A stretch of DNA of 64,000 nt from Sphingopyxis sp. L1A2A (GTDB lineage: Bacteria; Pseudomonadota; Alphaproteobacteria; Sphingomonadales; Sphingomonadaceae). The stretch lies in assembly GCF_005502465.1 (NCBI RefSeq), contig NZ_SCOT01000006.1:1-64000 (forward strand). The letters are read 5' to 3'. The number at the start of each line of letters is the position of its first letter. Position 1 is the stretch's first letter. Shown piece by piece: positions 25,124 to 33,627 of the stretch. The position numbers and the translations under genes are program-made. Under the pieces are notes generated by a model, which ran no database searches, was not told the DNA's origin, and worked only from the letters and a program-made list of their open reading frames with translations.

Positions 25124-26095
25124 TTGACGACCCGGCTCGGCTTCCTGCTCATCGACGGTTTTGCCCTGATGTCGTACGCGCCGGTGATCGAGCCTTTTCG
25201 CGCCGCCAACCGGCTTTCCGGTGAAACACATTACAGCTGGCGCCACTATTCGGTTGATGGCGCGCCAGCGCTCGCTTCGACGGGCACTCCGCTGGCGGTC
25301 GATGGTCCGGTCGATGCAATCGAAGATACCGACATGCTTTTTGTATGCGCGGGAGGAAATCCAGCGCTGTTCGATGACGCGAACACATTCGCCCAGCTTC
25401 GCCGCGCATCGCGTTTCGGTGTGCAGTTGGCCGGCGTATCTGGAGGCCCTTTCATCCTGGCAAAGTCAGGCCTTCTCGACGGGTACCGCTGCACCGTTCA
25501 CTGGGAACATGAAGCAGCTTTTCTTGAGACTTTCACGGCCCCGCGGCTTGAGCGCGGTCTTTTCGTCATCGATCGCGACCGGATAACCTGCGCCGGTGGA
25601 TTGGCCGGGCTTGATCTGGCGGTCGCGCTGATTTCCCAGGAGCTTGGCGCTGGCTTGGCCCGCCGTGTCAGCGACTGGTATATCCAATCGGAACAGCGTG
25701 AGGGAGGCGGCGCGCAGCGGGCGAGCCCCGGGCAGCGCTACCGCGTCTCCAGCAGTGCTCTCGCGCGCGCCTTGGCAGAGATGGAAGACAATCTTGGCGA
25801 ACCAGTTGACCGCCGAGCGCTGGCCGCAGCCGCCAACATCTCGGTCCGGCAATTGGAGCGCCTGTTTTCGGCGCAACTCGGAACGACCATAGCGGCACAT
25901 GACCTGGCGTTGCGGCTCGAAAGATCGCGCCGTTTGTTGGTCGAGACCACGATGGCGATTACCGACGTTGCGACGGCGTCAGGCTTCGCAAGTGCCAGCC
26001 ATTATTCGAGAGAATTCAAGCGGCGATACTCCACGCCGCCGTCGTCCGCCCGCGTCAGATCGATCGCGAAGTCTATTGCTCACGCGGATCAGTGA
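25124..26095 (+). CDS. GlxA-family AraC-type regulator (probable sarcosine regulator)
   Basis: A 323-residue regulator. The N-terminal DJ-1/PfpI-like domain (LGFLLIDGFALMSYAPVIEPFRAANRLSG ... FVCAGGNPALFDD ... GGLAGLDLAVALI) is fused to a C-terminal AraC HTH pair (AANISVRQLERLFSAQLGTT; TDVATASGFASASHYSREFKRRY). This architecture is shared by GbdR, CdhR and SouR, regulators of betaine, carnitine and sarcosine catabolism in Pseudomonas. The divergent soxB supports a sarcosine role. The start must be TTG (25124), since the first in-frame ATG lies inside the conserved domain. Confidence 0.85.
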   Translation: MTTRLGFLLIDGFALMSYAPVIEPFRAANRLSGETHYSWRHYSVDGAPALASTGTPLAVDGPVDAIEDTDMLFVCAGGNPALFDDANTFAQLRRASRFGVQLAGVSGGPFILAKSGLLDGYRCTVHWEHEAAFLETFTAPRLERGLFVIDRDRITCAGGLAGLDLAVALISQELGAGLARRVSDWYIQSEQREGGGAQRASPGQRYRVSSSALARALAEMEDNLGEPVDRRALAAAANISVRQLERLFSAQLGTTIAAHDLALRLERSRRLLVETTMAITDVATASGFASASHYSREFKRRYSTPPSSARVRSIAKSIAHADQ

Positions 26096-26445
26096 GAATT
26101 GGAGTACGCTCATGGCCGGCACGAGACGGTCCGGTCGTCGGCACAAAGTGGAGAGAAGCGGACATTCGCTTTGCTTGAGAGGTTCTTCTACGACGAGTTA
26201 ACAAAGCGGCATTAGATGGTAGGCCAGATTGCCGCGATCATCGCGCACGCCGCCTCAACGTTAGCGATACGTCGAGCCGGATTATCAGATATTCGTGTCG
26301 GAACCAGCGGCCAAATTCGCCGAGCGCTGCGTTGGGATATGCCTTTGCAGGTTGTGGATTGCGGGTAGTATGAAGAGTAGCTGTGTTTATACTCGATGCG
26401 CGGCCCGAAGGTCGCTTCATCGTCTTCAAATCACGCTTTGGCGGA
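26096..26445. other. Gene-free stretch
   Basis: About 350 bases between the GlxA-type regulator and the ACT-like gene, which end toward each other. Only short, unconvincing frames are present. I see no strong hairpin with a T run, no repeat and no RNA gene. Confidence 0.5.
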
Positions 26446-26736
26446 TCATGCTGCATCGCTAGACGAAACGGAGCGGCCCATATAATCAACAAGGCTGACC
26501 GAATGGACGGCAGGGTTTCGTTCAAGCTGGGCAATCAGCCGTGATGGCAGAGGGGCCGTCCTGCTATCGAGTAAGATAACGATCCGCTGCGATTTGTCGT
26601 CACGGTCGATCGTCAGATCGACCATAGGCTCCTTGTTTGCGCTCACTTGCTTCAGGAGCGGGGCAATCACTTCAGGCGAAGGCTCCGCTTCAATATGGAA
26701 CGAAACCAAATGCTCTCGTGGACATTTGGCTGCCAT
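26446..26736 (-). CDS. Small ACT-like domain protein
   Basis: A 96-residue protein with two beta-alpha-beta halves: EHLVSFHIEAEPSPEVIAPLLKQV ... MVDLTIDRD and RIVILLDSRTAPLPSRLIAQLERNPAVHSVSLVDY. This resembles stand-alone ACT domains (IlvM-like), which bind amino acids. AAGGAG precedes the ATG at a good distance. It follows the TonB receptor gene by 87 bp on the same strand and is probably cotranscribed. No specific family was recognised; the ACT assignment is from pattern only. Confidence 0.6.
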   Translation of the reverse strand: MAAKCPREHLVSFHIEAEPSPEVIAPLLKQVSANKEPMVDLTIDRDDKSQRIVILLDSRTAPLPSRLIAQLERNPAVHSVSLVDYMGRSVSSSDAA

Positions 26737-26823
26737 TGCGAAACTCCTTGACCCATATTGCGCAAATAGGCCGCCGGGTGCCACCGGCTGCGGCTTTCGA
26801 CATCAGCCGCAGCCTTCACAGAA

Positions 26824-29073
26824 TTAGTAACGAACCGTCAATTCCAGGCCGATCGTCCGCGGCGTGACGACTTCTACCTGGGTCATGGGTGTGAGTGAGA
26901 ACGGGTAGAAATTGCGGTTCGTCCGGCCACGGCTTCCGCCGAGATTTTCCGCAAATACTTCTACCGACCATTGATCGGCATTCACGCCCAGACGGGCATT
27001 GACGATCGTATAGGCCGGCAGGCGGCTGTTCGCAGCCAGCGTCGGATTAAAGCGCGTGTTGCGGTCGCCGGTGTTCTGCACGCTAAGGAACGCAAAGCCC
27101 TCGAGCGTTTTGGACAGCGCATGCGTATAGTCGATCGAGCCGTTGAATTGCCATTTGGGCACGAAGGGCGCCCGGTCTCCTTCCCGGCCACCAACAAAGC
27201 TCAGATCTTCGGTCAGCTTGCTGTCGGTGTACCCCAGGCCGCCGCGCAGTGTCAGCCCTTCGGCGGGCCGGATGATCGTCTCAAGCTCGGTGCCCGTGAT
27301 GTCGAGGCCCCCAGCGTTGACGAAGACGTTGAAACCGCATCCCAATTGCGCAGTGACCTGCGGGTTCTTCCACTTGATCTTGTAGGCGGACACATTGACC
27401 GTAAGCGCCCGGTCGAACCAGCTGGTTTTGGCGCCGACTTCATAATTCCACAAGCTGTCAGACTTGAAGCTGTCGGGAGCGGCGCTCAGGCCGCGCGCCG
27501 CGAGATCGGCTGCGCAGGTCGTGGCGGGGACCGGTTCGTTGGTACCGCCGAGCCGGAACCCCTTCGCCGCCTGCGCATAGACCATATGATCGCGGTCGAA
27601 TTCATAGGCGAGGTTGAACTTGGGGTTGAACCCGTTTTCCTTGTTCCGGAAGGGAAAGGTGCCGGTGTTAGGATCCGCGAAGATGCCTGCGAACTGGACG
27701 ATAGAGCTCTGTTTCGCGTCGAAGTAACGACCGCCAACCGTGGCCTTGAGTTTGTCGCCGATCGGCACGACGATTTCGCCGAACAACGCGATCTGCCGTT
27801 CTTTCAGATTGATGTCGCTGGCGAACAGCTGGTCACGATTCGCCCCGAATGCCGGGCTGCTGAAACCGCCCGCCGCATCGACGCCCGCCACAGTCAGGTC
27901 CTGATCAAAGTGGTTGCGCTTGTTTTCGTAAAAAGCGCCCACGGTCCACTGTACCGGCGAGCTCGATTTGGACGACAGGCGAAATTCGCCGCTATAATCG
28001 CGCTGGTCCGCATTGTTGCCGATCACCCCGAGCGGCAAATTGCGATAGGTCGGCGCCACGAAACTGACGAAGGTGCCAGTTTCGATCAGATAGCCCAGGT
28101 CCTTCTTGCGATAGGACCCGACCAGCGTGACGTCGAACGGGTCGAGTTCCTGGTTGACCGTCAGCGAGGCGATAAGATTGCGGTCGACATAAGGCTCGTT
28201 CACCGCGACCGTCGTGTTCAGATACCCCGCCTCCTCGGCATAGACACTACGCGCAGCATGACGGGATTTCTGATAGGAGACAAAACTGTCGATCGTTGTG
28301 TCGGCACTCGGCGTAAAGCGCGCGGCGATCCGTCCGCCCTTGCTCACTTCGCTGTTCACATTGTCCTCGCCGGTCACGACATTGTCGATGAAGCCGGCGT
28401 TATGCTTGTAGAAACCGACCGCGCGGATCGCGAATTTATCCTGTACGACAGGGATGTTGACCATCGCGTCGATCGTACGCGTCGTGCCGCCATGGTCGAT
28501 GCCCGCCAGCTGGCCTTTGGCGCTCGCTTCGAAATCGCCGGCGTCAGGCTTTCTGGTGATCAGGCGAATGGCTCCAGCCATCGAACCCGCACCATATAAG
28601 GTGCCCTGCGGCCCGCGCAGCACCTCGACGCGCTCAAGGTCATAGAGCTTGAGGTTGGGGCTGAAGCGCTGGACCGCGATCGGCGTCTCGTCGATGTAGA
28701 GCCCGACCGTCTCCTTGATCTCGGCCTGGTCCTGATTAACGGGTCCGGTCGTGACCCCGCGCACGACGACCTGCGTGTTGGCGCGATTTCCGGTCAACGA
28801 CAGACCGGGGGTCTGCCCGGCAAATTCTTCGATCGAGTCGGCACCAAGCTTCGACAATTCCTCCGAACCAAGCGCACGAATGCTTGTCGGGACATCTTGG
28901 ACGGTCTCCGAGCGCTTGCGTGCGGTCACCACGATTTCGTTGCCGCTGGCTTCGCCCACCGCCTCATCGGCGGCTGGAGCAGCCCCCTGCGCCTGAGCCA
29001 GCGCGTGCGAGCCATGCATGCTGATGAAGCCGACGGTCAGCATCAGCACGGCGCGGTTTGAGAATGAAGCCAC
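26824..29073 (-). CDS. TonB-dependent outer-membrane receptor of the dipeptide/D-amino-acid module
   Basis: About 749 residues. A signal peptide (ASFSNRAVLMLTVGF ... HALAQAQG) is followed by the TonB-box-like NEIVVTARKRSETVQDVP, the plug domain (LERVEVLRGPQGTLYGAGSMAGAIRLIT) and a barrel ending in VELTVRY. A GTG at 29073 after AAAAAGGGGGA is the preferred start; an ATG 16 codons upstream (29121) is possible but lies inside the regulatory region. It is divergent from the GntR regulator, and the 12-bp repeat ATTTTATCCAAT lies in the shared region. Confidence 0.9.
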   Translation of the reverse strand: MASFSNRAVLMLTVGFISMHGSHALAQAQGAAPAADEAVGEASGNEIVVTARKRSETVQDVPTSIRALGSEELSKLGADSIEEFAGQTPGLSLTGNRANTQVVVRGVTTGPVNQDQAEIKETVGLYIDETPIAVQRFSPNLKLYDLERVEVLRGPQGTLYGAGSMAGAIRLITRKPDAGDFEASAKGQLAGIDHGGTTRTIDAMVNIPVVQDKFAIRAVGFYKHNAGFIDNVVTGEDNVNSEVSKGGRIAARFTPSADTTIDSFVSYQKSRHAARSVYAEEAGYLNTTVAVNEPYVDRNLIASLTVNQELDPFDVTLVGSYRKKDLGYLIETGTFVSFVAPTYRNLPLGVIGNNADQRDYSGEFRLSSKSSSPVQWTVGAFYENKRNHFDQDLTVAGVDAAGGFSSPAFGANRDQLFASDINLKERQIALFGEIVVPIGDKLKATVGGRYFDAKQSSIVQFAGIFADPNTGTFPFRNKENGFNPKFNLAYEFDRDHMVYAQAAKGFRLGGTNEPVPATTCAADLAARGLSAAPDSFKSDSLWNYEVGAKTSWFDRALTVNVSAYKIKWKNPQVTAQLGCGFNVFVNAGGLDITGTELETIIRPAEGLTLRGGLGYTDSKLTEDLSFVGGREGDRAPFVPKWQFNGSIDYTHALSKTLEGFAFLSVQNTGDRNTRFNPTLAANSRLPAYTIVNARLGVNADQWSVEVFAENLGGSRGRTNRNFYPFSLTPMTQVEVVTPRTIGLELTVRY

Positions 29074-29129
29074 GGGGTCCCCCTTTTTCGATTTCCAACG
29101 GTGTTTTCGATGACATGTCATTATTGTGT

Positions 29130-29141
29130 ATTTTATCCAAT
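29130..29141 (+). promoter_or_regulatory. Candidate GntR operator, copy 1
   Basis: ATTTTATCCAAT, an ATT...AAT imperfect inverted repeat typical of FCD-type GntR sites. It lies just upstream of the TonB receptor gene. An identical 12-mer occurs at 29302. Confidence 0.55.
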
Positions 29142-29301
29142 ATCAACGAGAATCTTTGTCGACGTCGAAGCACGGACATGCCTGCGCGGATGGAGAGCGC
29201 ATTAAAATTTCAAATGGATTCGATCTATATATTTGATATTAATGTATAATATCTCGACCTCACACTCGCCTCCGCCCGACAGAGCAATTTTAGGAATGGA
29301 G

Positions 29302-29313
29302 ATTTTATCCAAT
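29302..29313 (+). promoter_or_regulatory. Candidate GntR operator, copy 2
   Basis: An exact second copy of ATTTTATCCAAT, 84 bp before the preferred start of the GntR gene. The two copies bracket the divergent promoter region, which suggests autoregulation plus control of the receptor gene. Confidence 0.55.
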
Positions 29314-29396
29314 TGAACTTTCACGCCCTTAGCTGTATCAAAAGTGAAGAGACTGCCTTCCGGCATCCTCACGGGTCATTTTCGGGCAAGGATATG

Positions 29397-30080
29397 ATGG
29401 ACACTCTCGTCAAACGGCCGACTGGCAAGCTTCGCCGTATGACGGTTGCCGACTCGGCGACCGACGAAATGCGGCGCCGGATACTCGCGGGCGAACTTGC
29501 CGACGGAACACCTGTTCGGCAGGACGCGCTGGCGGAAGAACTCGGCAGCAGCCGCATTCCGATCCGCGAGGCGTTATCGCGCCTCGAAGCCGAAGGCCTG
29601 GTAGCGAGCTACCCGCATCGCGGATATGTCGTGACGGCGCTGTCGCGCGACGAGATCAAGGAGTTGTTCGAGCTGCGCGCGATGCTCGAGCCCGAACTGC
29701 TTCGCGTCGCCATCCCCCGGATGACCGAGGAGCATTTTGCGGAAGCACAGGCCGTGCTCGATCAATATACCGCCAATCTCGATAGCGAGGACGTCCATTT
29801 ATGGGGTGAGCTCAACACCCGCTATCATCTGGCGCTTTATGCGGCATCGGAGCGGCGCAAGACGATCGAAATCGTCCGCAGCCTGCTGGTCAACACCGAC
29901 CGCTATACACGGCTCGTCATCACGCTCGACCACGGCGTCGACAGCGCCAAGGATGACCATGGCGGCCTGCTGGATCTGTGCCGGCGCGGCGCAATCAACC
30001 AGGCGGTCGCGTTGACACGCGACCATATCCAGCGCGCCGAGGCTGGACTGCTCGACATGCTCGACAATCAGGCTCCCTGA
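29397..30080 (+). CDS. GntR-family regulator, FCD subfamily
   Basis: A 227-residue regulator. The winged helix is ATDEMRRRILAGELADGTPVRQDALAEELGSSRIPIREALSRLEAEGLV. The all-helical FCD effector domain follows (ELFELRAMLEPELLRVAIPRMTEEHF ... NTRYHLALYAASE ... DDHGGLLDLCRRGAINQAVALTRDHIQ), with metal-binding Asp and His. FCD regulators often sense organic or amino acids. ATG at 29397 follows AAGGA at good spacing; a TTG start at 29313 is unlikely. It heads a co-directional catabolic cluster of four genes. Confidence 0.88.
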   Translation: MDTLVKRPTGKLRRMTVADSATDEMRRRILAGELADGTPVRQDALAEELGSSRIPIREALSRLEAEGLVASYPHRGYVVTALSRDEIKELFELRAMLEPELLRVAIPRMTEEHFAEAQAVLDQYTANLDSEDVHLWGELNTRYHLALYAASERRKTIEIVRSLLVNTDRYTRLVITLDHGVDSAKDDHGGLLDLCRRGAINQAVALTRDHIQRAEAGLLDMLDNQAP

Positions 30081-30086
30081 CGCATC

Positions 30087-31376
30087 ATGACATCACAGAA
30101 AATAATCGATGTCGCCGTCGTCGGGGGCGGCATCATCGGCATCGCATCGGCGCTTGCGCTGCAGGCCACTGGCCGCTCGGTCGTCTTGATCGACCGTAGC
30201 GAACCCGGTGGCGGCTGTTCGGCAGGTAATGCGGGTGTGATCGCCACCTCGTTTGTCCTGCCGCTGGCGAGCGTCGCGCATATTCTTGCGGCACCGCGTA
30301 TGCTCCTGAGCGCCACTGGCCCGCTATCGATGCCCCTGCAACACACGGGACATTATGCTTCATGGATGTACCGTTTCGCACGAGCGGCGACGCCGAAACG
30401 TCGGCTTCATGCGATCGCGTTGCTGAAACTGCTCAACGGCCGGGCCCTTGTCGCATGGCGCGATCTGTTGGGTCCGGGCCTTGCGGCTCAGTTCTTGCGC
30501 GAGAAAGGCATGCTCGACATCATTCGCGCAGATCGCCCCACGAAGAAACTATGGGCACACGCCGAAGCGCTCGCGTCAGAAGGCATCGCGCTCGATCGGC
30601 TTTCTCCCGACGAGGTTGCGGATCTTGAGCCATCGCTCACGCGGCGAATAAGCGCCGGCGTTCTGCACCGGGATGTTGCCCATGTGACCAATCCGCTGGA
30701 CCTCTCGCGCGCTTTGGTGACCCGCTTTCGGACCGGCGGCGGCGAGGTGCTCCAGCGCGATGTCTCCACCGTGGCGCCTGAAGGCGACGCGGTTGCGATC
30801 CGCTGCGCCGATGATCGAATTCTGGCGGGCAAGGCGCTGATCGCGGCAGGCTGGTGGTCGCGCCAGCTCGTCGAGCCGCTAGGCCTCGCCTGCCCGCTGC
30901 GGGCCGAGCGCGGCTATCATGTCATGCTGCCCGGCAACGCCGATCTTCTCGGCAGGCCGGTGTCGTTTCATGAGGAGTCCTTCCTTGCCACCCCCATGTG
31001 GGGCGGGCTCCGCCTCGCCGGAACCGTCGAGCTGGCCCCGCCGTCCGCCAAACCGGATTGGCGGCGCGCGGATATGCTGCCCGATCTTGCCGAAGCCTAT
31101 CTCCCGCCGCTCGACCGCGAGGGCAGCTTGCGCTGGATGGGCAGCCGGCCGTCGTTCGCCGACTCGCTGCCGGCGATCGGGATCGTGCCCGCCGCGCCGA
31201 ACATCCTCTACGCATTCGGCCATCAGCATCTCGGGCTGACCCAGGCGGCGGTGACCGCAGAATATATTCGCGAACTGATCGCTGGCTCGGCGCCCGCTAA
31301 TATCGAAAACTTCTCTCTCGCCCGGTTCGGCAGGGCTTCTGCACGCGCATTCGCAGACCAGGAGCTGGCAGCATGA
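30087..31376 (+). CDS. DadA-like FAD-dependent D-amino acid dehydrogenase
   Basis: A 429-residue oxidoreductase of the DAO/DadA family. The FAD-binding motif is DVAVVGGGIIGIASALALQATGRSVVLIDR, followed by GCSAGNAGVIATSFVLPLAS, typical of DadA. The C-terminus holds WMGSRPSFADSLPAIGIVPAAPNILYAFGHQHLGLTQA, the conserved flavin-contact region. Enzymes of this type oxidise D-amino acids to keto acids at the inner membrane face. Beside an M19 dipeptidase that can release D-residues from dipeptides, the substrate is plausibly a D-amino acid. Its stop overlaps the next start as ATGA. Confidence 0.85.
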   Translation: MTSQKIIDVAVVGGGIIGIASALALQATGRSVVLIDRSEPGGGCSAGNAGVIATSFVLPLASVAHILAAPRMLLSATGPLSMPLQHTGHYASWMYRFARAATPKRRLHAIALLKLLNGRALVAWRDLLGPGLAAQFLREKGMLDIIRADRPTKKLWAHAEALASEGIALDRLSPDEVADLEPSLTRRISAGVLHRDVAHVTNPLDLSRALVTRFRTGGGEVLQRDVSTVAPEGDAVAIRCADDRILAGKALIAAGWWSRQLVEPLGLACPLRAERGYHVMLPGNADLLGRPVSFHEESFLATPMWGGLRLAGTVELAPPSAKPDWRRADMLPDLAEAYLPPLDREGSLRWMGSRPSFADSLPAIGIVPAAPNILYAFGHQHLGLTQAAVTAEYIRELIAGSAPANIENFSLARFGRASARAFADQELAA

Positions 31377-32326
31377 AGCTCCTCGACGACCGACAGATCC
31401 TTGCGCTCGCGCTCCCCGACGAACTGATCGATGCCATCGAACATGCCTTTGCCAGCCCATTTGGCGCACCCCAGCGGATGCATTGCCACTTGCCGGGCGA
31501 TGACAACGCAACCTTGCTAATCATGCCAGCATGGCAATCGCGCAGCGAACTCGGGGTCAAGATCGCGACGGTTGTGCCGGACAATTCGGTCAAAGGGCTT
31601 CCGACGATCAACGGCATCTACCTTCTGCTCGACGGCGATACCGGCATCCCGCAGGCCATATTGGATGCGCCTGCGCTGACTGCCTTGCGCACCGCCGCCG
31701 TCTCGGCCGTCGCGTCGCGTCACCTCTCACGCCCCGACGCGCAGTCGCTGTTGCTCGTCGGAACGGGTGCCTTGATTCCGCATCTCGCCCGCGCGCATGC
31801 CGCTGTCCGCCCCCTCGAACGCATCATGATCTGGGGCCGGAATCCCGACAAGGCGCGGCGCGCTGCGGATATGCTCTCCGGCGTGGCGGATCGGATCGAG
31901 GCCGTCTCCGATCTCGCGCGTCATGTTGCGAAGGCCGACATCATCAGCTGCGCGACGCTCAGCCGCGTCCCGCTAGTCGAAGCCGACTGGGTCGTCCCGG
32001 GTACACACATCGATCTCGTCGGGAGCTTCGCGCCGGATATGCGCGAAGCCGATAGCGACCTCTTCGCGCGCGGCCGCCTCGTGGTGGATACGCAGACCGC
32101 GCTTCGAGAAAGCGGTGACCTTATCGAGCCTTTGCGCCGGGGTCATATCGCCGATCCTGCCGTGGACCTTGCTGCATTGCTGGGCGACGCCCGCCTGGGG
32201 CGCCGGCATGACGCGGACATCACGATCTTCAAGTCCGTCGGGACCGGGCTCGCGGATATTGCTGCCGCCCGATATCTTCTGGCGAAGTCCGAGGCGGCAA
32301 ACCGGACGATGGAAGTTCAGGCATGA
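31373..32326 (+). CDS. Ornithine cyclodeaminase/mu-crystallin family protein
   Basis: A 317-residue NAD(P)-dependent enzyme. The family N-terminus is MKLLDDRQILALALPDELIDAIEHAFAS. The Rossmann motif is LLLVGTGALIPHLARAHAAVRPLERIMIWGRN, and LVGSFAPDMREADSDLFARGRLVVDTQTAL is the conserved downstream block. Family members include ornithine cyclodeaminase, alanine dehydrogenase-like and pyrroline-2-carboxylate reductases. After a D-amino acid oxidase, reduction of a cyclic imino acid to the L form is a reasonable inference. Overlaps both neighbours by 4 bases. Confidence 0.82.
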   Translation: MKLLDDRQILALALPDELIDAIEHAFASPFGAPQRMHCHLPGDDNATLLIMPAWQSRSELGVKIATVVPDNSVKGLPTINGIYLLLDGDTGIPQAILDAPALTALRTAAVSAVASRHLSRPDAQSLLLVGTGALIPHLARAHAAVRPLERIMIWGRNPDKARRAADMLSGVADRIEAVSDLARHVAKADIISCATLSRVPLVEADWVVPGTHIDLVGSFAPDMREADSDLFARGRLVVDTQTALRESGDLIEPLRRGHIADPAVDLAALLGDARLGRRHDADITIFKSVGTGLADIAAARYLLAKSEAANRTMEVQA

Positions 32327-33627
32327 CTGGCACCCCGATGACATACCCGCCGAGAGAGCAAGCCTGGTGGATGGTTGCCGTCTTCTGCTTCGCCGGCTTC
32401 ATATCCTATACGCACCGGCTGATCCTGAGCGTGCTGGTCGACCCGCTCCAGATCGACCTCGGCATCGGCGACGCCAGCATCAGCCTGCTGCAGGGGGCGG
32501 CCTTTGCCATCATCTACGTTCTGGCGGGACTGCCGCTCGGACGGCTGGCCGACCGTGGCCGCCGCCGCCGTATCCTGATCGGCGGCGCGCTGATCTGGTG
32601 TACCGGGTCGATCCTGTGCGGTCTCGCGCCGGGCTTCTGGACCCTGTTCGCCGCCCGCGCGGTTGTCGGTATCGGCGAAGCCGCGCTGGCCCCCGCCGCA
32701 GCGTCGATGATCGGCGACGCCTTTCCTCCGCATCAGCGTGGCACCGCAATCGGCGTGTTCTTCATGGGCATGGTGGTGGGCGGACCGGCGGCGGTCGGGA
32801 TCGGCGGCGTCCTGCTGGGAGCGGCGCAAGACGGTGCGTTTCTGGCCGTCCCGTTGCTCGGCACCCTTGCGCCCTGGCGGATCGTGCTGATCCTGATCGG
32901 GGTGAGCGGGCTCCTCGTGCCGATCCTTTTGCTGACTGTACGCGAGCCCCAACGGTTGGAAGCGATTGAGCAAGCCCCACTTTCCCACGTCATCGCGCGG
33001 CTTGCCTCGGACCGTCTGGTCCTCGGTACATTGCTGATCGCGATCGCGCTGCTTTCGGTTGGCGACTATGGCCTGTTGTCCTGGGTGCCATCCGTTCTCT
33101 CCCGCCTGTTCTTGTGGAAGCCGGAGCAGATTGGTTCGATTTTTGGCCTTGTCACCGCCATCGCCGGTATCTTTGGTGCGTTGCTCGGCGGTGTGCTCTC
33201 CGATCTTTTCGCGCGACGCGGCGGCGTGCGCGGAAGGCTTGGCTTCAGCATGGCGGCGGCGTCTCTTGCAGGTGTTGGCGCCCTGCTCGTTGCAGCGCCG
33301 CATCCCGCGTTGGTGCTGCTCGGCCTGGGTCTGTGGACTTTATGCTCGGCGATCGCGGCAACCGCGGGCGTCGCGGCGCTTCAGGACGTCATTCCCGGCG
33401 ACCTGCGCGGTATCGGCATGTCACTTGTGGCATTCTGCAACACTCTCCTCGGCCTGGGCATGGGGCCTACGGCTGTTGCCTTGGTCACCGAGCGCGGGTT
33501 CGGCAATCCTCTGGCAGTCGGTTATTCGGTGGCCTGCATCGTCGTGCCGGCGGCGATGCTGTCGATCGGACTATTCCATATGTCGCGTAGCGCACTGTTG
33601 CATAAACGAGGAGGACGCGATGGCTGA
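32323..33627 (+). CDS. MFS transporter of the dipeptide/D-amino-acid module
   Basis: A 434-residue carrier with 12 predicted spans, starting with a short cytoplasmic N-terminus and WWMVAVFCFAGFISYTHRL. The helix 2-3 loop signature is GLPLGRLADRGRRRRILIGG, and the second half has LLGGVLSDLFARRGGVRGR. The family resembles spinster/hexuronate-type MFS proteins of sphingomonads. Coupled to the previous gene by ATGA and overlapping the dipeptidase start by 8 bases. It likely brings the receptor's substrate across the inner membrane. Confidence 0.87.
   Translation: MTGTPMTYPPREQAWWMVAVFCFAGFISYTHRLILSVLVDPLQIDLGIGDASISLLQGAAFAIIYVLAGLPLGRLADRGRRRRILIGGALIWCTGSILCGLAPGFWTLFAARAVVGIGEAALAPAAASMIGDAFPPHQRGTAIGVFFMGMVVGGPAAVGIGGVLLGAAQDGAFLAVPLLGTLAPWRIVLILIGVSGLLVPILLLTVREPQRLEAIEQAPLSHVIARLASDRLVLGTLLIAIALLSVGDYGLLSWVPSVLSRLFLWKPEQIGSIFGLVTAIAGIFGALLGGVLSDLFARRGGVRGRLGFSMAAASLAGVGALLVAAPHPALVLLGLGLWTLCSAIAATAGVAALQDVIPGDLRGIGMSLVAFCNTLLGLGMGPTAVALVTERGFGNPLAVGYSVACIVVPAAMLSIGLFHMSRSALLHKRGGRDG

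Noticed and set aside
26971-28599. 542-codon plus-strand frame antisense to the TonB receptor
   Set aside because: Shadow of the receptor gene; no protein features.
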